A DNA stretch of 64,000 bases from positions 124,001-188,000 of the forward strand of contig CAVZKR010000008.1 in NCBI GenBank assembly GCA_963775935.1, in the 5' to 3' direction. Source of the stretch: JBBIPA01 sp963775935. Lineage in GTDB: Bacteria > Chloroflexota > Dehalococcoidia > GIF9 > UBA5629. The notes beneath the pieces are model-generated. The model did no database searches. It was not told the DNA's origin and was given only the letters and a program-made list of their open reading frames with translations. Numbering within the stretch: position 1 is the first letter of the stretch; each line of letters begins with the position of its first letter. Shown one piece after another: positions 17,566 to 27,499 of this stretch. The position numbers and the translations under genes are program-made.

Positions 17566-18828
17566 CTAAAGCTTCAGTATTTTCGCCAATTCTCTCTTTT
17601 GCTCAACAGGTCCTACCACAGCCAGATTTAATTTCTCACTGTTAAAAAGTTGTTGAGCAACTCGTCTTAGGTCTTCAATTGTGATATTGTCGATGAGTGA
17701 TATGACCTCATCAACAGTAAGTATACGACCATTAAGCATCTCCTGAGCCCCAAACCAATTAGCCACAATTCTACTGTCCTCCAATGCGAGTAGTAATCGT
17801 CCTTTTGCTAACTCCTTAGCTTTGCTGAGTTCTTTTTTGGTGACGCCATCCCTTATTTTGGAAAATTGGCCTATAATGGATGCCAACACATCATTAAGCC
17901 GTTTCGGGTCAACACCAGCAATTACATAAAATGCGCCTGAATCTATAAAATGAGCAGTACAGGTACCGATATCATAAGCAAGCCCTTGATTTTCTCTGAT
18001 TTCAATAAAAAGACGACTGCTCATGCCTTCACCCAAGACTATGCTAAGAAGATCAACAGCAAATCGATCCGGATGCAAAAGTGATGGCCCATGCACACCA
18101 AGACAAAGATTAACCTGCTCTGTATCCCTTATTTCAACTCTCACTCCCGACATTTCCTGTTTTGTACTGGTCGAGAAACGCTGTGGTAATGCACCCTGTT
18201 CCCAATTTCCTAAATATCTGCGAATAAGATCGACCACTTTCTTTTGTTCAATATTACCAGCAACACTTACTACTATATTGTTGGGTAAATAATGCTTCCG
18301 AAAATATTTAACTATCTGTGACCTAGTCAGGCACAGTACGCTCTCCTTTTTTCCCGCACTATCCCGCCCAAGAGGTTGCCCATACCATAAAAGTTCATCA
18401 ATAAGCATGTCTACACGCTGTTGTGGTGAATCGAGGCTCATATTGATTTCCTCAATAATAACCTGACGTTCTCGGTTTATATCTTTCATGCCAAAGCAGG
18501 AATTCCTGAGTAGATCAGTGAGCACATCGAGAGCACGATTTAAATGTTGGCTTGCCACTTTGCACCACAGCACAGTTAATTCTTTATCAGTAGCTCCATT
18601 GAGCAAACCACCAACGCTCTCAATGGCTTCGCTGATTTCTTTAGAAGATTGCCTTCGTTTTGTGCCTTTAAAGCAAAGATGCTCGATGAAATGGGAAACA
18701 CCAGCTTCGTTGTCTGTCTCATAACATGTACCAGCACCAATGAAAAAAACAATGGATACAGATCGGGTGTGAGGCATTTCGCTGGTGATAAGGCGAAGTC
18801 CGTTATCAAAAGTAGTTAATGTATGCAA
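17566..18828 (-). CDS. M16-family zinc peptidase
   Basis: Pitrilysin/processing-peptidase-type protein of 420 residues, close to bacterial MPP-like peptidases such as YmxG. The inverted zinc motif HFIEH is at residues 46-50 and the third ligand is E126 in VIIEEINMS, at the usual 76-residue distance; the C-terminal half repeats the fold without the motif. The substrate is unknown. The gene lies alone between the groEL terminator and the divergent Crp/Fnr regulator. Confidence 0.9.
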   Translation of the reverse strand: MHTLTTFDNGLRLITSEMPHTRSVSIVFFIGAGTCYETDNEAGVSHFIEHLCFKGTKRRQSSKEISEAIESVGGLLNGATDKELTVLWCKVASQHLNRALDVLTDLLRNSCFGMKDINRERQVIIEEINMSLDSPQQRVDMLIDELLWYGQPLGRDSAGKKESVLCLTRSQIVKYFRKHYLPNNIVVSVAGNIEQKKVVDLIRRYLGNWEQGALPQRFSTSTKQEMSGVRVEIRDTEQVNLCLGVHGPSLLHPDRFAVDLLSIVLGEGMSSRLFIEIRENQGLAYDIGTCTAHFIDSGAFYVIAGVDPKRLNDVLASIIGQFSKIRDGVTKKELSKAKELAKGRLLLALEDSRIVANWFGAQEMLNGRILTVDEVISLIDNITIEDLRRVAQQLFNSEKLNLAVVGPVEQKRELAKILKL

Positions 18829-19071
18829 AACAACGTAATTTTACCTGCCATAATTTCTGGAGTCAATACATATGTATTATGCATAGGTTTCCAGACTGAA
18901 GCCTTAAATCACTTTTAATTATGATGACTCTCCTGTATCGGTTGTGAAACTAACAGTAGAATGCTAAAATTCAATTAAGTATATATTACTAATTTACTAG
19001 CTGGATTTTTCAACAGGTAAAAAACTTGTTTCTCTATCTGGCTAACCAACTAGTAAAAGGCAATATAGTCT

Positions 19072-19782
19072 ATGACAGATAATATAGCTATTGATTTCGA
19101 TGTCGTGAAAAACATCAACTATTTTGCTGGTTTAACCTATGAAGATATGGAATCGATAAAGCAATATTTGTCGCCAAAAATGGTGCAAAAAGGAGAAATT
19201 TTCTTACTGGAAGGGGATTGGAGTGATTCTCTGTATTTCGTCATCTCGGGTGTGGTTAAAGTATATAAGATATCCGCCGATGGTAAGCAACAAATTCTGA
19301 ATATAGCCACCAGTGGCGAATCAGTGAATGATGTATCTAGTTTCGATAAAAGCCCAAATGCCGCCAATATAGTCACTATGACACCGACACTCCTCTATGG
19401 CATTAAGAAAAGTACTTTATCGTCCATTATGCTTAAGTATCCTCAAGTGGCACTGAATGCGTTAAAGGTTTTAGCAGGGCGAGTACGTAGAGACTCCCTG
19501 TTGGTAGAAACCCTATCGTTCAATCAAGTCATTGGCAGACTAGCTAACATGCTACTCAAATATTACGGGGAGGAAAAAATAGTGGGGATTAAACTGACAC
19601 AGCAGGACATGGCTGATATGATAGGCACCTCGAGGGAGATGGTAAATAAATCTCTCAAGATCATGGAAAACAATGGCGCAATCAGACTGCAACGCAATGG
19701 TATTGAGATTCTCAATAAGGAAGCCCTTGAATATATGACAATGATACATGTCACGCCAAGCAGTAATCCTGATGAAGAATAG
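19072..19782 (+). CDS. Crp/Fnr-family transcriptional regulator
   Basis: 236 residues: an N-terminal cyclic-nucleotide-binding-type beta barrel (about 20-130, with GEIFLLEGDWSDSLYFVISGVVKVYK) and a C-terminal winged helix (LTQQDMADMIGTSREMVNKSLKIMENNG). There is no N-terminal cysteine cluster of the FNR type and the cAMP-contact motif is not conserved, so the effector is unknown. Divergent from the M16 peptidase with a 243-base gap that must hold both promoters. Confidence 0.9.
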   Translation: MTDNIAIDFDVVKNINYFAGLTYEDMESIKQYLSPKMVQKGEIFLLEGDWSDSLYFVISGVVKVYKISADGKQQILNIATSGESVNDVSSFDKSPNAANIVTMTPTLLYGIKKSTLSSIMLKYPQVALNALKVLAGRVRRDSLLVETLSFNQVIGRLANMLLKYYGEEKIVGIKLTQQDMADMIGTSREMVNKSLKIMENNGAIRLQRNGIEILNKEALEYMTMIHVTPSSNPDEE

Positions 19783-20156
19783 TCCCAGTAAAGCTGCGGG
19801 TGATTCCTCTCCTTCTACCCCTCAAAGATATTTATTATAACGTCAAAACCAATATAGGTTCCAATAAGCTCGTCTCGATGCATAATTCAGAGGTACACTC
19901 TGTTGTGTCACAGCTGACCGTCGTGCAGTAAAGATTATTGTATATCGCTAATCGAAGTTTGAGGAACGACCACTGCGCACCCTTAGTAATCAAGCTACAC
20001 TTCAGATTTTTATATTTTTCATGTTATAGATCTGTATAGCACCGGATTCGCTATGTGCCAGTAAGTAATACAGAAAAATATATTGCAGTAGGATGACATA
20101 TCTATTACCTAGATAGTATAATGACACTGACTTAAATTGTTAACAGAGGTACTGTA
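19783..20156. other. Intergenic region upstream of lysA
   Basis: 374 bases without a convincing gene. Near its right end are TGACAT (20094-20099) and TATAAT (20117-20122), 17 bases apart, the likely lysA promoter. No lysine riboswitch structure was recognised. Confidence 0.5.
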
Positions 20157-21488
20157 TTGCATATAAGCCAGAGTATTCCATCCAATAAGCTTGCTTTATT
20201 TCCATCAACAACACAAGTTACACACAACCACCTTTTTATAGGTGGTTGTGACGCTATCGAATTAGCCAAAGAATACGATACACCTCTTTACGTGTTTGAT
20301 GAGCTAACTTTACGCTCAAAATGTCAGGAATTCATAAATGAATTCACCAAATGCTACCAGAATACGACAGTTGCATATGCTTCAAAAGCATTCCTAAATC
20401 GAGCTTGGGCGCAAATAGTAATTGAAGAGGGGTTAGCTTTAGATGTTGTTTCAGGTGGTGAGCTGAGCATTGCCCAGTCAGTGAATTTCCCCTCAGAAAG
20501 AATCTATTTTCACGGAAACAACAAAACCCATGACGAATTAAAATTAGCTTTAAAATTAAGTGTCGGACGGTTTATAGTTGATAATTTCTACGAACTGGAT
20601 TTACTTAACACCCTCGCTAGTCAAACACATGTTAAACAAAAAATTCTACTCCGTCTAGCTCCTGGAATTGATGCCCATACTCATCGCTATACTACTACGG
20701 GCATTTTGGACAGCAAATTTGGCTTTCCTGTAGCTAATGGTCAAGCTGGCATAGCAGTGGAAAAAGCTATGTCTTCTACCAATTTAAATCTGGCAGGCTT
20801 TCATTTTCATCTTGGCTCACCTGTTTGTGAAACCTCTCCATACGAAATGGCCATAGAACGTGTTCTCCGCTTTGCTAAAGAGATGGAAGGCAAATATGAC
20901 TTTCGTCTTTCTGAATTCTCACCGGGTGGTGGCTTTGCTGTCCAGTATGTAGCAGACGCGTCTGTTCTCAAAATCTCTGACTATGCGCAAGCGATAACTA
21001 GTGCTCTAGTAAATATAACTGGGCAGCTATCATTAGCTCAGCCAAGATTAATCATCGAGCCAGGAAGAGCCATTGTAGCTCAAGCGGCGGTAGCATTGTA
21101 CACAGTAGGTGCAGTAAAAGATATCCCGGGTATTAGAAAGTATGTTTGTGTCGATGGTGGTATGGGTGACAATATCCGCCCCGCCCTTTACGAGGCAAAA
21201 TACGAGGCTTTAGTGGCCAATAAAATAGGAGAGGTGGAATCAGCAAAAGTGAGCATCGCTGGAAAATATTGTGAGTCAGGAGATATCTTAGCGAGGGATA
21301 TTCTCCTGGCACCAGTGTCACCAGGAGACATTATCGCGATGCCCGTTGCTGGTGCCTATGCCATCCCTATGTCAAGTAACTATAATCTGGTCACTCGACC
21401 AGCTATCGTTATGGTTAAGAACAGAAAATCACGGATTATCCGCAAACGAGAAAACTATCAGGACCTTCTAAGACTAGATATAATATAA
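20157..21488 (+). CDS. lysA: Diaminopimelate decarboxylase
   Basis: PLP-dependent fold-III decarboxylase for the last step of lysine synthesis. The PLP lysine is in TVAYASKAFLNRA; HFHLGSPV, SPGGGFAVQY, IIEPGRAIV, GGMGDNIRPALY and the active-site CESGDILARD near the C-terminus identify the enzyme. 443 residues. The start is TTG at 20157 with AGAGGT upstream; the first family-conserved segment begins about residue 25, so a slightly later start cannot be excluded. holB follows after seven bases. Confidence 0.93.
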   Translation: MHISQSIPSNKLALFPSTTQVTHNHLFIGGCDAIELAKEYDTPLYVFDELTLRSKCQEFINEFTKCYQNTTVAYASKAFLNRAWAQIVIEEGLALDVVSGGELSIAQSVNFPSERIYFHGNNKTHDELKLALKLSVGRFIVDNFYELDLLNTLASQTHVKQKILLRLAPGIDAHTHRYTTTGILDSKFGFPVANGQAGIAVEKAMSSTNLNLAGFHFHLGSPVCETSPYEMAIERVLRFAKEMEGKYDFRLSEFSPGGGFAVQYVADASVLKISDYAQAITSALVNITGQLSLAQPRLIIEPGRAIVAQAAVALYTVGAVKDIPGIRKYVCVDGGMGDNIRPALYEAKYEALVANKIGEVESAKVSIAGKYCESGDILARDILLAPVSPGDIIAMPVAGAYAIPMSSNYNLVTRPAIVMVKNRKSRIIRKRENYQDLLRLDII

Positions 21489-21495
21489 TACGTAA

Positions 21496-22542
21496 ATGTG
21501 GCGAACAAATGGGCAACCCAACGCTGTAACCTTGCTTAAGCGTGGACTGCGAGCAGGCAATCTGTCCCATGCTTACCTTTTTGTAGGGCCTCCCCATGTA
21601 GGAAAAACCACACTCGCTTTAGATTTAGCGCAAGCATTGAATTGCCAGGAGGCAGATCCACCTTGTGGGCTATGTAAGTCATGCTTGAAGGTACTACATG
21701 GTAAGCACACCGACGTCGCCATACTAGGTTTATCTCAGAGTTCTATAAAAGATCGAACAGACATTGAGACACATGTAGAGATCAGCATTGAGGAAATTCG
21801 AGAGCTTCAACATAGTGCTAGCTTGTCACCTTTTGAAGGGCAATGGAAGGTATTCATTATTGACGGCGCCGAACATTTATCTCACGAAGCAGCAAATTGT
21901 CTACTAAAAATATTGGAGGAACCCCCACCGCGGGTAATAATAATTCTCCTTACTGAAAACGAAGCAAAAGTGTTGGCAACTGTAATTTCGAGATGCCAGC
22001 ATGTGGACCTTAAACCTACTTCAAGTATTGAAATAGAAAAAGTCCTTGTCGAGACAAACGGAGTAGCCCGTGATAAGGCAAAACTACTGGCTCGATTATC
22101 CGACGGTCGTCTGGGCTGGGCAATTACAGCAGCTTCCAATGATTCAGTGTTCCTCCAGCATTCCCAGAGATTATCAGCATTATTCCCTTTGCTGAGAGGA
22201 AACTGGGAGGAACGCTTTAATTATGTCGCTCAATTTGGAAGTGATAAAAAAACGGTCGTGGAAACACTTAAACTCTGGTTGACTTGGTGGCGCGATTTAA
22301 TGCTGGTAAAATGTGGTTGTAGACAAGCTATCACGAATATTGATTATGTTCCGTTGATAGAAGAATGGACGCGAGTATTAGCCATAGAAGAGGTTAAAAA
22401 CTTCATTGGAAGTCTACAAAAATCACTGGAACGGATTGATAGAAACGCTAATCTACGGCTGGTCTTAGAAGTTTTAATGCTAGACATGCCTAGGAAGGAA
22501 AGAAAGGAGCATGGAGTAATTTCCATGCCTTTGTCACCATAA
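21496..22542 (+). CDS. holB: DNA polymerase III delta' subunit
   Basis: Clamp-loader subunit. AAA+ domain with Walker A FVGPPHVGKTTLA, a four-cysteine zinc module (CGLCKSC after NCQEADPPC), the HADVAILG-like strand and the segment IDGAEHLSHEAANCLLKILEEPP, closely similar to the SRC-bearing DnaX/HolB proteins (VISRCQHV). 348 residues. The stop overlaps the ricT start (TAATG). The order holB-ricT is widespread in Gram-positive bacteria. Confidence 0.9.
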   Translation: MWRTNGQPNAVTLLKRGLRAGNLSHAYLFVGPPHVGKTTLALDLAQALNCQEADPPCGLCKSCLKVLHGKHTDVAILGLSQSSIKDRTDIETHVEISIEEIRELQHSASLSPFEGQWKVFIIDGAEHLSHEAANCLLKILEEPPPRVIIILLTENEAKVLATVISRCQHVDLKPTSSIEIEKVLVETNGVARDKAKLLARLSDGRLGWAITAASNDSVFLQHSQRLSALFPLLRGNWEERFNYVAQFGSDKKTVVETLKLWLTWWRDLMLVKCGCRQAITNIDYVPLIEEWTRVLAIEEVKNFIGSLQKSLERIDRNANLRLVLEVLMLDMPRKERKEHGVISMPLSP

Positions 22543-23387
22543 TGCCAGAGATAACTGGAATACGTTTTCACCAGGCAGGTAAAGTATACTACTTTGATAC
22601 TGCTGGTATACCACTTCAGTTAAATGACCGTGTAATCGTTGAAACTGCCCGAGGACAAGAATTAGGTTGGGTTGTCATAGCTCCTGGGCAGGTTGTATCC
22701 TCAACGATAAATGAACCTCTTAAACCAGTTCTGCGCAAAGCGACTGACGACGATATAAAGCAATCTGAGCAACGACTCAAAAAGAATGAAAAAGCCCTGG
22801 CTAAAAGCAAAGAGTTAATTGAAAAGCTTAACTTACCCATGAAACCAGTTGCAGCTCAATATAATCTGGATGGCAGCCATTTGACAGTCTTTTTCAGTGC
22901 TGAGAAACGGGTTGATTTTCGTGAGTTGGTTAAAGAGCTAAGTCGCAATCTAAGAACTCATGTTGAATTAAGACAGATAGGCGCCAGGGACGAGGCGAAA
23001 CATATAGGTGGATTGGGGAGATGCGGATTTCCCTTATGCTGCACAACATTTCTGAGTGAATTCACTCCAGTATCGATTAAAATGGCAAAGGAGCAGAATA
23101 TAACGCTTAATCCCATGAAGACATCTGGACTTTGTGGACGTCTCCTTTGCTGCTTAGGTTATGAATACGAACAATATCGCACTATGAAGGAAAATTTACC
23201 TCAGGCAGGACAAGAAGTGTCCACCTCATTGGGTAAGGCAAAGGTAATTGCCATAAATCCTTTAAAAGAGGCAGTGTTAGTAGAACTGGAGAGTGGAGCT
23301 ATTGTTGAGATGTCTGTTAGCAAACTTACCTGGCAAAAGAAAATTGATAATGATAATTCGACAAAAGTGACCAAAGACAATAAATAA
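22542..23387 (+). CDS. ricT: PSP1-domain protein RicT/YaaT
   Basis: Homologue of Bacillus RicT (YaaT), part of the RicAFT complex that binds Fe-S clusters and stimulates RNase Y-dependent mRNA processing. The PSP1 core covers most of the 281 residues: VIVETARGQELGWV at the N-terminus, then the cysteine-rich GRCGFPLCCTTFL and SGLCGRLLCCLGYEYEQY. Only RicT is visible; RicA and RicF partners are not in the window. Translationally coupled to holB. Confidence 0.88.
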   Translation: MPEITGIRFHQAGKVYYFDTAGIPLQLNDRVIVETARGQELGWVVIAPGQVVSSTINEPLKPVLRKATDDDIKQSEQRLKKNEKALAKSKELIEKLNLPMKPVAAQYNLDGSHLTVFFSAEKRVDFRELVKELSRNLRTHVELRQIGARDEAKHIGGLGRCGFPLCCTTFLSEFTPVSIKMAKEQNITLNPMKTSGLCGRLLCCLGYEYEQYRTMKENLPQAGQEVSTSLGKAKVIAINPLKEAVLVELESGAIVEMSVSKLTWQKKIDNDNSTKVTKDNK

Positions 23388-23392
23388 AGTAA

Positions 23393-23896
23393 TCATAATA
23401 TGAGATATTTATGCCAGTCGGTGTGCAGGTTGAGATGATGGTACGGCACATGAAATCCATCGTTTCTTGGTTGTTTAGGGTGATTGAGCAGAGGCATTCC
23501 AGCCTCATCTGGTGTCCGGCCTGCTTTCCGACGATTGCACGGTATACATGCGCTCACCACATTGTCCCAACTGTGTTCTCCGCCACGTTTCTTTGGTATC
23601 ACATGGTCTAAAGTAAGTTCCTTGTGTTGGCGCCCACAGTACTGGCAAGTATACTCATCTCGATTGAAGATTTCTAATTTTGTCATTTTCCGACGGTGAT
23701 GCGGTCGTTTGATAAAATTGACAAGTCGAATCACAGAAGGTATATCATACATACCGGTTATTGAATGGAGACTCCCCCGCCCATTTTCCAGAACCTCAGC
23801 CTTACCACGTAAAAGTAAGACCACTGCACGTCGAACTTGGCAAACGTTCATAGGTTCATAATTCTGATTAAGTACCAGAACTGGTAAGCTTACCAT
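23393..23896 (-). CDS. HNH endonuclease
   Basis: 167 residues. The N-terminal LVLNQNYEPMNVCQVRRAVVLLL is typical of a widespread chromosomal HNH family; the nuclease core is FNRDEYTCQYCGRQ, LTLDHVIPKKRGG, WDNVVSACIPCNRRKAG, with two CxxC zinc pairs and the D-H of the HNH site. Its biological role is undefined, with neither restriction nor intron context. Converges with ricT, five bases apart. Confidence 0.88.
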   Translation of the reverse strand: MVSLPVLVLNQNYEPMNVCQVRRAVVLLLRGKAEVLENGRGSLHSITGMYDIPSVIRLVNFIKRPHHRRKMTKLEIFNRDEYTCQYCGRQHKELTLDHVIPKKRGGEHSWDNVVSACIPCNRRKAGRTPDEAGMPLLNHPKQPRNDGFHVPYHHLNLHTDWHKYLIL

Positions 23897-24013
23897 ACTG
23901 CTATCGTCCCAACATCTTTCGGATATTTTAGCAAGAAAGGTAGAGAGCTACAATTTGTTATGCTGGCAGTCATTGCAAAATTGAAACAAATAAACTTGAT
24001 TTCAAGAGTGAAT

Positions 24014-25435
24014 CTATGGTTTTTGGACTCGTTGTCTATAGCGTTGCTGAGGTAAAACACCTTTGTTTGCCTTCCTGTCACCACGAAAGTCAGTCGCCCT
24101 GATGCTGAAGACCAGGCTTAGACTTGGATCCATCATACGAGAGCTAATGCGACTTTCAATCTCGTCCAATGTATTACAGGTTGTTATGACCGTAGCTAGA
24201 CGTGCATTATAACGATAGTTGATAAGCTGATAGAGTTTCCCTTGTGCCCAAGGCGTAGCCGATTGCTCACCGAAATCATCGAGAATCAAAACTGGAGTTT
24301 TCTTAATCTTTTCAAAAAGTTCATCATATGATACTCTGCTCTCTGGACTGAAAGCGGAGCGTAAATGGTCGAGTAGATCGGGGACTACAATAAATAGCAC
24401 TGATTTACCAGCAGATTGTAGATAATTGGCGATAGCTGCCGCCAAATGTGTTTTCCCACAACCATTAACACCCAGTAACACCAACCACCCCTGCGGAAAT
24501 TGGGCAAAATTAAGAGCCACATGGTAAGCCTGTTCTATATTTTGACGCTGTTCAGGCGATAAATCCAGCCGCTTGTAATCAAAATTCTTAAAAGACATTT
24601 CCTTCAGAAGTACTAATTCCAAACCTTCCAATTGTTCCACTTTTGGTGAAGTTATAGATTGGATTACATGTATAGAGCAGAAGTCACGATCAGCGAGATG
24701 GCCTTTAAGGGTCTCGTCAAGCTCGTCAATTGGCACACGGGTTGTTATGACAGTTGCCAGTTGAACATTAAACCGATGGTTGAGCAATTGCTCTAACTTT
24801 CCCCTTGCCCATGTAGTAGTACCCTCTGTAGTTAAATCATCCAAGATAAGGAGAGGTGCATTTTTAACACGCTCAAAAAGATCGTCATAGGCAATATCGC
24901 TATTAGGATGAAAGGTAGAGCGGAGATGATCAAGCAGATCAGCGACTCCTATATAGAAAGCAGGTTGGGAAAGACTAATCCGGTAGTTGGCAATGGCACA
25001 AACCAAGTGTGTTTTACCACATCCATTTGGTCCGATAAAAATTAACCAACCTTTAGGCTCAATGGCAAAGGCTTTAGCTGCCTCATATACCTGAGTAAAA
25101 TTTGATTGTTGTTTGTTGTCTTTTTGTTTTCCGGTAGGTAGTAAATTATCAAAAGTAAGACGGGATAATGCACCCAGGTTGCTATATTTCTGCAACTGAG
25201 TTAGTCTTTCCTTTTGTAACTCCTCCTGGGTACACCGACAGGGTACAATCTTACTATAATCCGGCTTGCCGGAAGCTGCCAAAGGGTGAACGAAACGAGC
25301 GCCATGGCATATCGGACAAGAAGAAGCAGGCTCGCTCTCCCCTATTGCTTCATCGCTGGACCAGATGCCCGTATTTCCCTTTGATGTACCTGTCTGGATC
25401 ATTTTTTTTCTTAGTATTTCTCCCAAGCGCTCCAT
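24014..25435 (-). CDS. Tandem-duplicated DnaC/DnaI-like ATPase (putative helicase loader)
   Basis: 473 residues in three parts: a zinc-binding N-terminal region with C40, C43, C66, C68 (CPICHG...PCRC), then two DnaC/DnaI-type AAA+ domains. Walker A is IGPNGCGKTHL (about 135-143) and LGVNGCGKTHL (about 321-330); Walker B is LLILDDL and VLILDDF. Only the second copy keeps an arginine-rich ESRISSRM box in the place of the arginine finger; the first has ETLKGHLADR. DnaI/DnaC load DnaB at the origin, and the neighbours DnaD and dnaB support that role here. Its 5' end overlaps the DnaD gene by 86 bases. Confidence 0.85.
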   Translation of the reverse strand: MERLGEILRKKMIQTGTSKGNTGIWSSDEAIGESEPASSCPICHGARFVHPLAASGKPDYSKIVPCRCTQEELQKERLTQLQKYSNLGALSRLTFDNLLPTGKQKDNKQQSNFTQVYEAAKAFAIEPKGWLIFIGPNGCGKTHLVCAIANYRISLSQPAFYIGVADLLDHLRSTFHPNSDIAYDDLFERVKNAPLLILDDLTTEGTTTWARGKLEQLLNHRFNVQLATVITTRVPIDELDETLKGHLADRDFCSIHVIQSITSPKVEQLEGLELVLLKEMSFKNFDYKRLDLSPEQRQNIEQAYHVALNFAQFPQGWLVLLGVNGCGKTHLAAAIANYLQSAGKSVLFIVVPDLLDHLRSAFSPESRVSYDELFEKIKKTPVLILDDFGEQSATPWAQGKLYQLINYRYNARLATVITTCNTLDEIESRISSRMMDPSLSLVFSIRATDFRGDRKANKGVLPQQRYRQRVQKP

Positions 25436-26096
25436 CGTCTTTACCTTCTACAGCCCATCTCTCTAGAATACGTGCGATATATTTCCAGTTACGTTTATTT
25501 AGTGAAACCGCTTCCTTGAAGGCTTCTTCAATCCAATCCCTTGGATACTTTTTCTCAGCCTCTTGTAACTCCTCAGCGAGTATCGGTGTAAGTATACCAA
25601 TATTTTGCTCATAAAGAGTAAAAATATCGAGCATTTTCATGCGTTGTACGCCATCGTGTTTTGACGGTGTCAAACCTGTTAACACAACCTCACCACGCAT
25701 AATTCTGTCAACAGTTTTTTTTTCGGCTCCATTATTTATTAAATAGATATCTTCTGTCTTATTTTCTTTGTCAAGTTTAAGATGCAATAAGATACCATGC
25801 TCAATAGCAAGATCCAGGGCCCGCTCAAGTATTTTTTTTGCAACAACTAAATTACCACTTACTATATCTTCTGTGAGGATATTATCTTTCAAGAGTTCTG
25901 AGAAAGTAACAAAACGCGGGAAACCACGTCGACGACTGAGCACATTAAATATATGCAGTACGGTTTTGAGCTCAGCGATATCATCAATGTGAGGCATGAT
26001 AAAAGTGAGAAACATAGTTGGTATCGGAGTGGTCTCCGCTTTTTCAGGAAAACCAGCGAAAGGTTTAATTGACATGTTTTTATTCTGAACTTTCAT
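25350..26096 (-). CDS. DnaD-domain replication protein
   Basis: 248 residues. An N-terminal winged-helix-like region (about 20-110) is followed by a DnaD/DnaB2 helical domain (about 150-215) with the end motif WIEEAFKEAVSLNKRNWKYIARILERW, the YxxxIxxxW-type signature involved in DNA binding. In Firmicutes such proteins help recruit helicase at the origin. The neighbours dnaB and a DnaC-like loader fit. The start may be residue 1 or residue 8 (MSIKPFAG); neither has a clear Shine-Dalgarno. Confidence 0.8.
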   Translation of the reverse strand: MKVQNKNMSIKPFAGFPEKAETTPIPTMFLTFIMPHIDDIAELKTVLHIFNVLSRRRGFPRFVTFSELLKDNILTEDIVSGNLVVAKKILERALDLAIEHGILLHLKLDKENKTEDIYLINNGAEKKTVDRIMRGEVVLTGLTPSKHDGVQRMKMLDIFTLYEQNIGILTPILAEELQEAEKKYPRDWIEEAFKEAVSLNKRNWKYIARILERWAVEGKDDGALGRNTKKKNDPDRYIKGKYGHLVQR

Positions 26097-26116
26097 TGCA
26101 AATGGGATAGATTATG

Positions 26117-27499
26117 TTACGTTGGGAGCGGCATTGTCTCCAGATTTTTAAATTTTGTGGTCCTAGCGATGAATTGTAATTTTACCTCATCAGTGGGGCC
26201 ATTACGATTTTTAGCTATAATTAAATCGGCAATACCTCGTGGGTACGGATCGTTCATATGTTGCTTCATCCATTCTTCCTCGTTGTAATACTTTTCCTCT
26301 CTATGTATGAAAAGTACGATATCGGCATCCTGCTCGATACTACCACTATCTCGAAGGTCAGAAAGTTGTGGTTTGTGGGAAATGCGCATTTCCACAGCTC
26401 GGCTGAGCTGCGATACAGCTAAAACAGGTACATTGAGTTCTTTGGCAAGAGCTTTAAGCGAACGGGTTATTTCACTTAGTTCCTGCACTCTATTTTCTGG
26501 TCTCCCCTCCCCTCTCATCAACTGCAAATAGTCAACAATAATAAGGTCAATGCGATGCTCGAGATGAAGGCGCCGAGCTTTACTTCTTATCTCTACTACA
26601 CGTAGTTGAGGTGAATCGTCAACATAGAGTGATGCGTCTGAAAGAATACCACTCACCTCTACTATCTTTCTCTCTTCCTCTTCAGTAAAATTCCCTAACT
26701 GAACTCGCTGGGAACTTATGTTGGACTCACTTGATAAAAGCCGATGTGCGACTTCATCTTGAGACATTTCCAGACTGAACAAGGCAACACATGCTTTCTG
26801 ATTCAGTGTAGCATTTCTGGCAATATTGAGGGCTAAGCTAGTTTTGCCAACACTTGGTCTCGCTGCCAAGATAATCAGAGCAGAGCGCTGCAACCCTATT
26901 ATAACATTGTCCAGGACTGTGAAGCCTGTTGATAAATATGTCCGATATTCTTTACCCTCTTCTCTTCCGCCTCTTACCGGGGCGAGCTCCGTCTCCTCAA
27001 AATACCTCGCCAGAACAATGCGTAGTGGTACCAAGTCTCCACGAGTGCGTTGCTCGGTAACCTTGAAAAGGATATTTTCAGCATCGTTAATAGTTTTTTC
27101 GACATCAGGGCCGGCTTCATAACCGATGGCTGCAATTTGATTAGCAGCGCGAATCAACCGCCGCATAACAGCAAGTCGCGATACAATATCAGCGTAATCT
27201 TTGATATGGAGCGAGGTGGGCACCTGAGCTACTAATTGGCGCAAATAAGCGGCTCCACCAATTTCTTCTAGCTTCCCCCGCTGAGCAAGATCGTGTGCAA
27301 CAGTAATCTGATTTATATTTTCATGCCGTTCATAAATGCTTAGGCAGACCTCATAAATCCATTTGTTTTGGTTGGTGAAAAAATCGTCAGCTTTAAGGAA
27401 GGTATTAATCTCCAAAATAGCATCACCGTCAATAAGCAAGGAGCCAACAACAGCTTCTTCAGCTTCAACATCATGAGGCGGGAGTTTTTCGGTTATCAT
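26117..27499 (-). CDS. dnaB: Replicative DNA helicase DnaB
   Basis: Hexameric fork helicase, 460 residues. The N-terminal domain starts with LPPHDVEAEEAVVGSLLID; the RecA-like domain has Walker A AARPSVGKTSLALN, Walker B LIIVDYLQLM, VSQLSRAVE and the arginine finger region KNRNGPTDEVKLQF. The ATG overlaps the rplI stop by one base, the common rplI-dnaB arrangement. The DnaD gene follows after 20 bases. Confidence 0.97.
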   Translation of the reverse strand: MITEKLPPHDVEAEEAVVGSLLIDGDAILEINTFLKADDFFTNQNKWIYEVCLSIYERHENINQITVAHDLAQRGKLEEIGGAAYLRQLVAQVPTSLHIKDYADIVSRLAVMRRLIRAANQIAAIGYEAGPDVEKTINDAENILFKVTEQRTRGDLVPLRIVLARYFEETELAPVRGGREEGKEYRTYLSTGFTVLDNVIIGLQRSALIILAARPSVGKTSLALNIARNATLNQKACVALFSLEMSQDEVAHRLLSSESNISSQRVQLGNFTEEEERKIVEVSGILSDASLYVDDSPQLRVVEIRSKARRLHLEHRIDLIIVDYLQLMRGEGRPENRVQELSEITRSLKALAKELNVPVLAVSQLSRAVEMRISHKPQLSDLRDSGSIEQDADIVLFIHREEKYYNEEEWMKQHMNDPYPRGIADLIIAKNRNGPTDEVKLQFIARTTKFKNLETMPLPT

